The notes under the pieces are model-generated. The model did not search any database, was not told the DNA's origin, and was given only the letters and a program-made list of their open reading frames with translations. Below, one piece after another: positions 46,163 to 54,646 of a DNA stretch of 64,000 bases (position 1 is the stretch's first letter; every line of letters starts with the position of its first letter). The position numbers and the translations under genes were made by a program. The DNA is from Spirochaetales bacterium (lineage in GTDB: Bacteria; Spirochaetota; Spirochaetia; Treponematales; Treponemataceae), in assembly GCA_003252395.1 (NCBI GenBank), contig QKEL01000007.1, positions 1 to 64,000 on the forward strand. Direction: 5' to 3'.

Positions 46163-46690
46163 ATGGTCGAATTGAAAGCGGGCTCCTCGGCGGACGATTT
46201 TCTCGTGGATGACGAGGACAACGAGGATACCCAGGCAAACAAATACCTATTTTTCCGCATCGGCAAGGAGTCGTACGGGATCGGCATACGGTTCGTGATC
46301 GAGATAATCGAGCTCCAGACCATCTCCGAGGTTCCCGATATGCCCCGATACGTGAAGGGCGTCATCAACCTGCGCGGCAAGGTCATACCCATCGTGGACC
46401 TCCGCCTCAGGTTCGACATGGAAGAGCGGGAATACGATAACCGGACCTGCATCATCGTGACCGAGGTAGACGGCGTATTGGTCGGCTGCCTGGTCGATAC
46501 GGTGGAAGAGGTGATGGAGATCCCGGAGAAGGCCATCGAACCGCCGCCCAACTTCCGTACCACCTCCGGACGGGACCGGTATATCAGCGGAATGGGCAAG
46601 GCCGGAGATTCCATCAAGATACTGCTGGACGTGGAAAAGATCGTGAAGGACGATAACCTTACCGCCGCGGGGGAAGCCGCCGGTGAATGA
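46163..46690 (+). CDS. cheW: CheW adaptor
   Basis: 175 residues. An acidic N-terminal extension (about 25 residues, DEDNEDTQ) precedes one CheW SH3-like domain: FFRIGKESYGIGIRFVIEII, MPRYVKGVINLRGKVIPIVD and ILLDVEKIV. It couples receptor to CheA. Overlaps the cheR start by eight bases. Confidence 0.94.
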   Translation: MVELKAGSSADDFLVDDEDNEDTQANKYLFFRIGKESYGIGIRFVIEIIELQTISEVPDMPRYVKGVINLRGKVIPIVDLRLRFDMEEREYDNRTCIIVTEVDGVLVGCLVDTVEEVMEIPEKAIEPPPNFRTTSGRDRYISGMGKAGDSIKILLDVEKIVKDDNLTAAGEAAGE

Positions 46691-47579
46691 AATCGGGGAC
46701 GCCTTCTCGCAGAACGAGGATTTAATACCCCTCAGCGGGCGGGAGTTTACGTACATCACCGCGCTGGTCTACGACCGCTTCGGGATTCACCTGCCCGAGC
46801 AAAAAAAGGTGCTCGTTTCCGGCAGGCTCTCGAAGCGCTTGAGGCGGCTGGGATGCAAGAACTTTTCGGATTATATACGCCTGCTCGAAAACGACTCGAC
46901 GGGCGCGGAAATATCCGAAATGATCAACCTCTTGACCACGAACCATTCCTTCTTCTTCCGGGAAGGGGAGCATTTCGATTTTCTGGCCAATACGGTACTT
47001 TCCGACCTATCGGGCGCATTCGCGCGCGGCGGTCCCTACCCCTTGCGGATTTGGAGCGCCGGCTGCGCCAGCGGGGAGGAAGTGTATTCCGTGGCCATGC
47101 TTCTGCATGACCGCTACGCGGGAAAGCCCGGCGCGCCCGACATCGGGCTTCTCGCCACGGACATATCGCTGACCGCGTTGAGAACCGCGCGGGAGGGAAT
47201 ATACGCCGCGCAGAAATTCAACGAAATGCCTTCCCGTTTCCGGCAGCGGTATCTCGGCGCGACCGAAGAACGGGAATACGCCGTGGCGGAAGAGATCAAG
47301 GCCATGGTGCTTTTCAAGCGGCTGAACCTGATGGCCGAATCGTACCCGATGAAGGGACAATTCGACGTGGTGTTTTGCAGGAACGTCATGATATACTTTA
47401 ACCAGGAATCCCGTAACCGGGTCGTTTCCACGCTGTACCGGTACGTGAAGCCCGGCGGGTATCTGTTCATCGGGCACTCGGAATCGCTGCCCCGGGAATG
47501 GAACCCCTTCGATTACGTTAAGCCCGCGATATACCGCAAAGGCGTTGAACCAACGAAGTCACAAGGAGTAAGACGATGA
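46683..47579 (+). CDS. cheR: CheR protein-glutamate methyltransferase
   Basis: 298 residues. N-terminal helical CheR-N (about 20-75) and C-terminal SAM-binding domain with WSAGCASGEEVYSVAM and DVVFCRNVMIYFN. It methylates the receptor for adaptation. Overlaps cheW (8 bp) and the ParA-like gene (4 bp). Confidence 0.94.
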   Translation: MNEIGDAFSQNEDLIPLSGREFTYITALVYDRFGIHLPEQKKVLVSGRLSKRLRRLGCKNFSDYIRLLENDSTGAEISEMINLLTTNHSFFFREGEHFDFLANTVLSDLSGAFARGGPYPLRIWSAGCASGEEVYSVAMLLHDRYAGKPGAPDIGLLATDISLTALRTAREGIYAAQKFNEMPSRFRQRYLGATEEREYAVAEEIKAMVLFKRLNLMAESYPMKGQFDVVFCRNVMIYFNQESRNRVVSTLYRYVKPGGYLFIGHSESLPREWNPFDYVKPAIYRKGVEPTKSQGVRR

Positions 47580-48343
47580 CCGGCGCGAAAATTTTCACTG
47601 TCGCGAACCAGAAGGGAGGCGTGGGAAAAACCTCGTCGGTAATCCAGATAGCCTCCGGCCTCGCCAGGCGCGGGGAAAAGGTTCTCATGATCGACGGGGA
47701 TCCCCAGGGGAACCTAACGCTCTTTTTCGGCGCGAAGGACAAGCGCGATTTTTCCGCCTTGGTAAGCGATCTTGCCAAGGGAGAAAAGACCAAGGCGGAC
47801 GCCTACATAAACGCGCGGGTCAGGCGCAACCTCGACCTCATACCCGCGGGGAACAAGCGTCTCCGGCTGGACGTCCGGGACACCGAAATCATCGGCGACT
47901 ACGCCCGTTTCACGGACTTTATCAACCCCTTGCGGGAGCGGTACGAATGGATCATCATCGACTCGTCGCCGTCGAACAGCCCGCTGGAGCATATGCTGAT
48001 CCGGGCCAGCGACGCGGTGATTATCCCGCTGGAATTCCAGCTCTATTCCGTTTCGGGGCTTGAATCCATACTCGATGAGGTCCGCTCCTGCTCCGCGGAG
48101 GCCGGCAGGGAAATTCACGTGCACTCCCTCCTTTTCACCAAGGCCGAAAACCGCCTCCACCGCGTGCAAACCTACCGCGAGCTCTTCTCGAGCTTCCACA
48201 TTCCGGTATACGAAATTTGCAAATCCGAATATATCTCCCGATCCCTCGAAAAATCCCGGACCATTTGGGAATGCGGCCCGTCGAGCTACGCCGCCCGGGA
48301 TTATCGAACCTTGCTCGACAAAGGGTTTCCGGTGCGGCAATGA
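47576..48343 (+). CDS. ParA-like ATPase of the chemosensory operon (ParC/PpfA-like)
   Basis: 255 residues. Deviant Walker A KGGVGKTS, DGDPQGN and DSSPSNSPLEHML identify a ParA/MinD-type ATPase; the N-terminal Lys before the P-loop needed for dimer-activated hydrolysis is present. It lies between cheR and an unknown gene, with four-base overlaps on both sides. ParA-like proteins encoded in che clusters (ParC of Vibrio, PpfA of Rhodobacter) position chemosensory arrays. No ParB partner such as PpfA's receptor is visible in this operon. Confidence 0.9.
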   Translation: MTGAKIFTVANQKGGVGKTSSVIQIASGLARRGEKVLMIDGDPQGNLTLFFGAKDKRDFSALVSDLAKGEKTKADAYINARVRRNLDLIPAGNKRLRLDVRDTEIIGDYARFTDFINPLRERYEWIIIDSSPSNSPLEHMLIRASDAVIIPLEFQLYSVSGLESILDEVRSCSAEAGREIHVHSLLFTKAENRLHRVQTYRELFSSFHIPVYEICKSEYISRSLEKSRTIWECGPSSYAARDYRTLLDKGFPVRQ

Positions 48344-48885
48344 CGGTAAAACAGCAAGAGGACAGGCTGGCGCGGCTCGCCCGCTCGATTGGCCATACGC
48401 TGAGCGAAACCCCCGTGGCGGAAACCGGCTCCTACGAGTATACCGCCTCCTATAAGAACGCGGAGCGCCACGAGCTCAAGGGCTCGTGGCGGGTAACCTC
48501 CCATCTGGTAGACGGCGTTCCGTACGAGCGGGTATACGCCGAGCATCGCTTTCCCGGCGAAACGCCGAAGGAACTCTCCTACGATTCGGTATACGAATTC
48601 CATACCCATCATTGCGTAAAGCGCGTCCTCGTTACCGCCCGCCTCGAAAAGGGCGTTTACGAGTACCGGCTTACGGTGGTCCTCTCTTGGAGAATTCGGG
48701 AAAAGAAACTGACGGTCCAGCCCTTGATCGGGTATCAGTACATCAGTCTCGACGGAAAACCGGCGGTAATCCAGGAACTTCCCCCGGACCCGTCTCCCCT
48801 GAACATCACCGTGGCAATGGACGGCGCGACCCTGGTATTCACCGATAACCTGGACGTGAAACGGCTGGAGCGGATAGGGCAATGA
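48340..48885 (+). CDS. Unknown protein of the che operon
   Basis: 181 residues from the ATG overlapping the parA stop; longer starts lie inside parA. A soluble, beta-rich, His/Glu/Tyr-rich chain (VYEFHTHHCVKRVLVTARLE; LTVQPLIGYQYISLDG). It resembles no chemotaxis protein I know. Sitting between a ParA-type ATPase and cheB, with four-base overlaps to both, it is a candidate partner of the ATPase or an adaptor of the receptor. Confidence 0.7.
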   Translation: MTVKQQEDRLARLARSIGHTLSETPVAETGSYEYTASYKNAERHELKGSWRVTSHLVDGVPYERVYAEHRFPGETPKELSYDSVYEFHTHHCVKRVLVTARLEKGVYEYRLTVVLSWRIREKKLTVQPLIGYQYISLDGKPAVIQELPPDPSPLNITVAMDGATLVFTDNLDVKRLERIGQ

Positions 48886-49976
48886 ACCTCCAACGGAAGA
48901 TCCGGGTGCTCGTGGTCGACGATTCGGCCGTGGCCCGGGAGCTGATAGCCAAGGGCCTCTCCGGGTTTCCCGACCTCGAGGTCGCGGCAACCGCCTCGGA
49001 CGCCTGGGCGGCCAGGGACAAGATCGTGCTCCTGAAGCCCGACGTCATGACCCTGGATATCGAGATGCCGAAAATGGACGGGATCGAGTTCCTCGCGAAA
49101 CTGCTTCCGCAATACCCCCTTCCGGTAATTATCGTTTCCGGGGTAACGCCGAGGGGCTCGGAACGCGCGCTGGCCGCCCTCAGGGCCGGTGCCGTGGATA
49201 TCGTGGCGAAGCCCTCGGGCAGGGACGCGGAAGGATTGGCCCACATGCTGGCGCAGCTCGCCGAGAGAATCCGCGAGGCGTCCCGGGCGGACATGACGAA
49301 GATAGCGAAGCGGAAAACGGTCGAGCCGCGCCCCGTGTACCGCCCCGCGGCGGTCTCCGGCGAGGGGAGACTGATCGCCATCGGTGCCTCCACCGGGGGC
49401 ACCAACGTATTAAACCAGATAATACCGCAATTCCCGCCGGACATGCCGCCCGTGGTCGTGGTCCAGCACATGCCTCCCGTGTTCACCCGGATGTTCGCCG
49501 AAACGCTTGATAAGGCGTCCTCGGTGCGGGTCCGGGAGGCGAAGGACGGGGACGTGGCGGAACGGGGCGTCGTATTGATCGCCCCGGGCGACTTTCACCT
49601 GCGCGTCGCGAAGCGCGGGGACCGCTGGCAGGTAACCTGCTCGGGCGGCGACAAGATCAGCGGGCACCGCCCCTCGGTAGACGCGCTTTTCGACTCCGTG
49701 GCCGAGGCCGCGGGCGAAAGGGGGACGGGACTGTTGCTTACGGGCATGGGCGCGGACGGGGCGAACGGCCTACTGCGCATGAGACGGCGGGGCGCGCGGT
49801 GCTTCGCCCAAAGCGAGGAAAGCTCCGTCGTTTTCGGCATGCCCGGCGAGGCCTGGAAGCGCGGGGCGGCGGAACGGCTTTTGGATATAGAAGAAATGAC
49901 CGCGACCCTGCTCGGAATACCGAATAAGCCGGCCACGGAAACGGGAAGGAGCGCAGTATCGCAACCCACACGGTAG
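48882..49976 (+). CDS. cheB: CheB methylesterase/deamidase
   Basis: 364 residues. Receiver domain with phospho-Asp59 (MTLDIEMPKMDG), linker, then the catalytic domain with Ser170 (GASTGGT), His196 (QHMPPVFTRMF) and Asp292 (GMGADGANG). It removes receptor methyl groups. The end overlaps the region where cheD homology starts. The C-terminus (NKPATETGRSAVSQPTR) is short and probably disordered. Confidence 0.94.
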   Translation: MNLQRKIRVLVVDDSAVARELIAKGLSGFPDLEVAATASDAWAARDKIVLLKPDVMTLDIEMPKMDGIEFLAKLLPQYPLPVIIVSGVTPRGSERALAALRAGAVDIVAKPSGRDAEGLAHMLAQLAERIREASRADMTKIAKRKTVEPRPVYRPAAVSGEGRLIAIGASTGGTNVLNQIIPQFPPDMPPVVVVQHMPPVFTRMFAETLDKASSVRVREAKDGDVAERGVVLIAPGDFHLRVAKRGDRWQVTCSGGDKISGHRPSVDALFDSVAEAAGERGTGLLLTGMGADGANGLLRMRRRGARCFAQSEESSVVFGMPGEAWKRGAAERLLDIEEMTATLLGIPNKPATETGRSAVSQPTR

Positions 49977-49993
49977 GGATCGGGGAATGGATC

Positions 49994-50437
49994 GTGAGCG
50001 CGAATCCCGGCGACCAGATAAAAACCTTCGCGCTCGGCTCGTGCGTGGCGGTGCTCATGTTCGATACGATACGGGGCATCGCGGGCATGCTGCATTTCGC
50101 CCTGCCCGATTCCTCGATAGACGCCAGAAAGGGACAGGAACGGCCGGGCTACTTCGCCGACCTCGGTATCCCCTTCATGATCGAGGACATGAAAAAGATG
50201 GGCGCCGTCCGGCAGAACGTGCGCATCAAGCTCGTCGGCGGGGCCTCGGTGATGGACGACAAGGGACTGTTCGACATCGGCAAGCGGAACATCCTGGCGG
50301 CGAAAAAGATACTCTGGAAAAGCTCGCTCGGGGCGACCGCCGAGGATACCGGGGGCGAAATCAGCCGAACGGTCACGCTCTTCGCGGACACCGGGGGGAC
50401 CCTCATCTCCTCCGGCCAGCGCCAATGGGAGATATAG
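49994..50437 (+). CDS. cheD: CheD receptor glutamine deamidase, start uncertain
   Basis: 147 residues from the only canonical start in frame (GTG 49994). The catalytic Cys lies in ALGSCVAV and the His in GMLHFALPDS. Homology to CheD clearly begins earlier (VGIGEWIVSANPGD), yet between an in-frame TAA at 49925 and 49994 there is no ATG, GTG or TTG. A strong GGAAGGAG (49944-49951) stands six bases before an ATC at 49958, so a rare ATC start is possible. It deamidates receptor Gln and binds CheC/CheX. Confidence 0.85.
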   Translation: MSANPGDQIKTFALGSCVAVLMFDTIRGIAGMLHFALPDSSIDARKGQERPGYFADLGIPFMIEDMKKMGAVRQNVRIKLVGGASVMDDKGLFDIGKRNILAAKKILWKSSLGATAEDTGGEISRTVTLFADTGGTLISSGQRQWEI

Positions 50438-50438
50438 C

Positions 50439-50819
50439 ATGAAAGCATTCCGTACCGTACTGATCGTGGACGACTCGGCGACCTCGCGCATGATCATACA
50501 GCGCTGCGTGGAAATGTGCGGCTTCGAGATAGGCGCGTTCGTGGAGGCCGAGAACGGCATAGACGGCCTTACGGCCCTGGACGGGGCCGATACGGTGGAC
50601 CTGATCTTCTCCGACATAAACATGCCGAAGATGGACGGCACCACGTTCATCAAGCTGGTTAAGAACAAGGAGTCCACCGCGGGCATACCGATCGTGGTAA
50701 CCTCGAGCGTCGCGCTGAGCGCGGTGGAATCGGGGCTGAAACAGCTCGGGGTAACGGGCGTTATCCAAAAGCCCGTATCGCCGGAAAAAGTTCTCGCCGT
50801 TTTGGGAGGCCTCTCGTGA
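50439..50819 (+). CDS. cheY: CheY response regulator
   Basis: 126 residues, receiver only. Acidic pair DD (11-12), phospho-Asp59 (IFSDINMPKMDG), Ser/Thr in VVTSSVAL, and Lys in IQKPVSPEK. Its stop overlaps the cheX start by four bases (GTGA). It is the main diffusible signal of this array, dephosphorylated by the next gene product. Confidence 0.93.
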   Translation: MKAFRTVLIVDDSATSRMIIQRCVEMCGFEIGAFVEAENGIDGLTALDGADTVDLIFSDINMPKMDGTTFIKLVKNKESTAGIPIVVTSSVALSAVESGLKQLGVTGVIQKPVSPEKVLAVLGGLS

Positions 50820-51292
50820 ACGACCAAATCGATCCCGCCCGCGCGGGAAAGCTCCTCGCGGCGGCGACCTCGGAAGCCTTCGCGGAGATGACCTTCATCG
50901 ACGTAAGCCCGATTCAGGCCGGCGACGGCCTCCCGGAAGCGGGGCAAGACGTTCAGTGCGCGGCCATAGACGTCATGGCCCCCCTCTCCTGCAGAATCGA
51001 GATGAAGGTGCCTCCCGCGATCCGGGACCGGGTGATAGACGCCCTTTTCAGCGAAAGCCCCGAACGGGACCGAAAAAAAAACGCGGAAGATTCCGTTCTC
51101 GAGATGCTCAACGTCATCACGGGAAATTTCCTCTCCGCGTATTTCGGACCGCAAACCGAGGTTCGGCTTTCATTGCCCCGGTACCTCTACCTGGACGAAC
51201 GGCTGCCGGGCACCGCGGTGGCGGACCTCCGGCTCAACGCCGAGGGAACGCCCCTCGATCTTACCCTGTTCTCGGTTAGATACCGCTACTGA
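50816..51292 (+). CDS. cheX: CheX CheY-P phosphatase
   Basis: 158 residues starting at GTG 50816 that overlaps the cheY stop. A CheC/CheX-like fold with the active motif Asp92-x3-Glu96-x2-Asn99 (DSVLEMLNV), which removes phosphate from CheY. CheX rather than CheZ is typical for spirochaetes. Its 3' end overlaps the convergent regulator gene by 17 bases. It ends the chemosensory operon. Confidence 0.9.
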   Translation: MNDQIDPARAGKLLAAATSEAFAEMTFIDVSPIQAGDGLPEAGQDVQCAAIDVMAPLSCRIEMKVPPAIRDRVIDALFSESPERDRKKNAEDSVLEMLNVITGNFLSAYFGPQTEVRLSLPRYLYLDERLPGTAVADLRLNAEGTPLDLTLFSVRYRY

Positions 51293-51632
51293 TCGCCGCC
51301 AGCAGTGCCTCTTTCTGGAAGGGCTTCACGATAAAGCCCTTGGCTCCCAGGCCCATCGCCTCGGTCTTGAGCGATTCCTCGTCCTGGGTGGTCAACACGA
51401 ACACGGGCACGCCCGCGATATCGGGCCGGTTTTTCCGTTCCTTCAAGAACTCGATCCCGTTCATCTCCGGCATGTTGATGTCGAGCAATATGCAATCGAC
51501 CTTCGCGGTTTTTAAGACCTCAAGGGCCTGTTTCCCGTTCTCGGCTTCCTCGACGGTATGGCCCGCCCCCTTGAGCGCCAGGGAAATGATCTTCCGCATG
51601 GTCGAGGAATCGTCTACAGAAAGGAATTTCAT
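51276..51632 (-). CDS. Second CheY-like response regulator
   Basis: 118 residues, receiver only: DD (7-8), phospho-Asp51 (CILLDINMPEMNG), Thr in LTTQDEES, Lys in IVKPFQKE. Its ATG overlaps the stop of the upstream membrane-protein gene (ATGA), so the two form a unit on the strand opposite the che operon. It may be the receiver whose phosphate the upstream protein removes, and a sink or second output of CheA. Confidence 0.9.
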   Translation of the reverse strand: MKFLSVDDSSTMRKIISLALKGAGHTVEEAENGKQALEVLKTAKVDCILLDINMPEMNGIEFLKERKNRPDIAGVPVFVLTTQDEESLKTEAMGLGAKGFIVKPFQKEALLAAISSGI

Positions 51633-52216
51633 AATCGTACCTCCATGAGTGCATCCTTTTCGGCATTGGTTTTCGCGCGGGCGATCAGGGCCTTTCGAAC
51701 CCGGTCGAACCGCTCGTTTAGTTTTCTTTGGGAAACGGGGGAGCTAGAGGCCGCGGCCCGCTCCGAAAGGCGCCGGCCGGCGGCATCGAGCATATCCACC
51801 GCGCTTTCAAGCATTTGCCGCGTCATGTCCTGAAACTGCAGGGCTTCGAGAATACGGTCCAGGTCGGCGAGGGTATCGCCGCCGCCGTTAGTCGAATCGC
51901 CGGAGGAAAGGCAGCGGGCGCGCAGGATATTCAGGGTATCTATGGCGGTAAGGGTCGCCACCTCCGTCTCCCGGGGAACCGCCGCCACGACCGCGGCGGC
52001 CAGGGGCAGATCGATCCGCGACGCGTCCTCGATGGCCCGCTCCAGGGTGCCGCGCCGGAGGGCGAGCGCGATCGCGGCGGACAGGGAGAATACCGAGGAC
52101 AGGGCGAGCAGGATCAGGGGAATCCGAAGGGAATCGGCGCCGAAAACGAGAAGCGCCGCGGCGGCGCACAGGTTGATCAATAAAGACAGCAATATCGTTA
52201 CTTGGGCGAATTTCAT
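51629..52216 (-). CDS. Two-TM coiled-coil protein with CheZ-like FQDMTRQ motif
   Basis: 195 residues. Two transmembrane helices (about 7-27, 31-54) and a long cytoplasmic helical part. Residues 128-134 read FQDMTRQ. CheZ carries FQDLTGQ, in which the Asp and the Gln four residues later act on CheY-P; both are present here (Asp130, Gln134). The protein lacks the CheY-binding tail of CheZ and the overall similarity is weak, and FQD-x2-RQ motifs also occur in other MCP-like coiled coils. Its gene precedes a CheY-like regulator with a four-base overlap, which makes a membrane-anchored phosphatase an attractive guess. Confidence 0.6.
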   Translation of the reverse strand: MKFAQVTILLSLLINLCAAAALLVFGADSLRIPLILLALSSVFSLSAAIALALRRGTLERAIEDASRIDLPLAAAVVAAVPRETEVATLTAIDTLNILRARCLSSGDSTNGGGDTLADLDRILEALQFQDMTRQMLESAVDMLDAAGRRLSERAAASSSPVSQRKLNERFDRVRKALIARAKTNAEKDALMEVRL

Positions 52217-52309
52217 AATACTGGAAAGTATAGTTCACTCTCCGCGAGTCCGCCAGTATCGCGGAATAATTCGCCTCAAAAAAAGAACGCGTCGGCTCGG
52301 AAACGCCGC

Positions 52310-54358
52310 TTACCGGTAGTTGCCCAGCCCGCCCTTTTTGACCTCGTAGTGGCTAAAGCTCATCGCGAAGGAAGCGCGGCCCTGGGTCACCGAGCGGAGG
52401 GCCGTGGAGAAGCCGAACATCTTGGCCATGGGCGCCTGGGCGTGCACCACCTCGATCGAGGGCTTCGATTCCAGGCTCGAGATAAGGCCGCCCCGTTGGG
52501 TCACCTGGCTCATCGCGTCGCCCACGAAATCCTTCGGGCACAGGATATCCACGTTCATCACCGGCTCCAAAAGCTCAGGAGAGGCCTTGCGGCACGCCTC
52601 GTCGAAGGCGTGCGAGGCGGCGGCCTCGAAGGCGAAGGTGGTAGAGGTAAGCTCGTTCCACTCGAGGGCGGTCACCGTCACGCCCACGTCCACGCAGGGA
52701 TAGCCGTACTGTATGCCCGAGCCGAAGGCGCTCGTGACCGCGAGCTCGATCGCGTCGAAGATCTCCTCGGGAATTTGGGCTTTCTTGGCCTTGCAGGAGT
52801 ACCGGTTTCCCGTGCCCCGGGGCAGCGGTTCCACGGTGAGGGTAACCCCCGCGGTGTTTTCCTTTCCGCCGAGCACCTTGCTGAAGGATTCGGAATGCTC
52901 CGCCGAGGCGGTGACCGACTCGCGGTACGTAACCTGGGGGTTTCCCACCCGGGCCTCTACCTTGAAATCGTCGATCATGCGGGTAACGAGCACGTCGAGA
53001 TGGAGCTCTCCCATGCCCGAAATGATCAGCTGCCCGGTTTCCGCGTCCTCGCGGCTCGTAAAGGTCGGGTCTTCCCGGGCGAGAATATCGAGCGTATCCT
53101 TGAGTTTGTCGCGCTCCGAAAGGGTCTTGGGCTCTATGGCGACGGAAATGACCGGCTCGGGGAAGTGCATCTTCTCCAGGAGGATCGGCATGCCCTCGCT
53201 TCCCACCGTATCGCCGGTCTGGGCGATCTTAAAGCCGATGACCACCGCGATATCGCCCGCCTCCACGGCGTCCATGGGCTCGGACTTATTCGAGTGCATG
53301 CGGAGGATTCGGTTTACCCGTTCCCGCTTTTTCTTTCCCACGTTGAACACCTGGTCGCCGGTCTTGATCTTGCCGGAGTACATGCGCACGTAGCAAAGCG
53401 ATCCCGCCTCGCGGTCGTACTGGATCTTGAACACCAGGCCGAGGGCCACGCCGGAAGCGTCGCAGAGGACGGAAATATCCTCTTCCTTCTTCGTATGGAA
53501 CCCGACGGCCGCCGGAACCTCGTGGGGCGCGGGCAGATAGTCGATTATGCCGTCGATCAGGGGCTGAATGCCCTGGTTTCGCCTCGAGGCGCCGCAAAGG
53601 AAGGGAATGAAGGCGCGCTCCAGGGTTCCCTTGCGAATTTCCGCGCGGATGAGGCCCGCGGGAATGTCCGCGCCCTCGAGAATGAGCTCGGTAAGCTCGT
53701 CCGAACGCGAGGAAAGCGCGTCTAAGAGCTTATCCCGCCAGGCGTGGGCTTCCGCAGCGCGCGAGGAGTCTATCTCGGAATAGACGAGCGTTTCTCCGTC
53801 GTCCGCGGGATCGAAGCGGATTTCCCGCATATCGATAAGGTCGATCACGCCCTCGAAGTCGCTCCCCTGCCCTATCGGGAGCTGGAGCGCCACGCACTGG
53901 GCGCCGAATTTCTCGCGAACGTCGTTCATGGCCGCGTAAAAGTCCGCGCCGACGCGGTCCATCTTGTTCACGAAGCACACGCGGGGAACCTTGTATTGGT
54001 CGGCCTGGCGCCACACGGTCTCCGTCTGGGGCTGCACGCCGCCCACCGCGCAGAGCACCGCCACGGCGCCGTCGAGCACGCGCAGGGACCGCTCTACCTC
54101 CGCGGTAAAATCCACGTGGCCGGGGGTATCGATGATATTGATCTGGTGGTCGCGCCAATAGGTGGTGGTCGCCGCGCTCTGAATGGTGATTCCCCGTTCC
54201 TGCTCCTGGGCCATCCAGTCCATCGTGGCCTCGCCGTCGTCTATCTCGCCGATGCGGTGGATCTTCCCGGTATAGAAAAGGATCCGCTCTGTCGTGGTGG
54301 TCTTCCCGGCGTCGATATGGGCCATGATTCCGATATTGCGCATTTTGTCCAGATTCAT
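52310..54358 (-). CDS. fusA: Elongation factor G
   Basis: 682 residues from ATG 54358, with AGGAG upstream; longer frames give a low-complexity tail. Translational GTPase driving translocation and ribosome recycling. G1 AHIDAGKTT (13-21), RGITIQSAATT switch, DTPGHVDF (G3), NKMDRVG (G4). Domains II-V are complete and end KKGGLGNYR. Spirochaetes have two or more EF-G paralogues; whether this is the translocation or the recycling form cannot be read from sequence here. Confidence 0.92.
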   Translation of the reverse strand: MNLDKMRNIGIMAHIDAGKTTTTERILFYTGKIHRIGEIDDGEATMDWMAQEQERGITIQSAATTTYWRDHQINIIDTPGHVDFTAEVERSLRVLDGAVAVLCAVGGVQPQTETVWRQADQYKVPRVCFVNKMDRVGADFYAAMNDVREKFGAQCVALQLPIGQGSDFEGVIDLIDMREIRFDPADDGETLVYSEIDSSRAAEAHAWRDKLLDALSSRSDELTELILEGADIPAGLIRAEIRKGTLERAFIPFLCGASRRNQGIQPLIDGIIDYLPAPHEVPAAVGFHTKKEEDISVLCDASGVALGLVFKIQYDREAGSLCYVRMYSGKIKTGDQVFNVGKKKRERVNRILRMHSNKSEPMDAVEAGDIAVVIGFKIAQTGDTVGSEGMPILLEKMHFPEPVISVAIEPKTLSERDKLKDTLDILAREDPTFTSREDAETGQLIISGMGELHLDVLVTRMIDDFKVEARVGNPQVTYRESVTASAEHSESFSKVLGGKENTAGVTLTVEPLPRGTGNRYSCKAKKAQIPEEIFDAIELAVTSAFGSGIQYGYPCVDVGVTVTALEWNELTSTTFAFEAAASHAFDEACRKASPELLEPVMNVDILCPKDFVGDAMSQVTQRGGLISSLESKPSIEVVHAQAPMAKMFGFSTALRSVTQGRASFAMSFSHYEVKKGGLGNYR

Positions 54359-54646
54359 CGATTTAACTCCTAAAGTTAATGGGCTATAGTACCGGTTTGC
54401 GCGGGAATTCTCAAGGGGATTCAAATAGGGCGGAAAGAGGCAGGGAGCGCATGCAGGGGCGACGGTCAAGTTCCGCAGCCGGCGGCGAGCGCGTCTTTGC
54501 GGGGGAGAGGGCGACATTCCCCGAAACGCGATTCATGAAGACAAAAAGCCGTGCCCATGGTAGGGTTTCGGGCGGGTTCAACCCGTCCCCCGAAAATCCC
54601 AAGATATGACAAGCGCGGAATCGCGCGGCGTAGTAAGGTACAAACG
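54359..54646. other. Intergenic region fusA / AraC regulator
   Basis: 288 bp with no convincing gene. It should contain promoters for both divergent genes, but no clear -35/-10 pair is visible. AT content is low. Confidence 0.4.

Noticed and set aside
41043..51292. Flagellar genes in the che operon
   Set aside because: I looked for fli/flg/mot genes in and around the cluster and found none.
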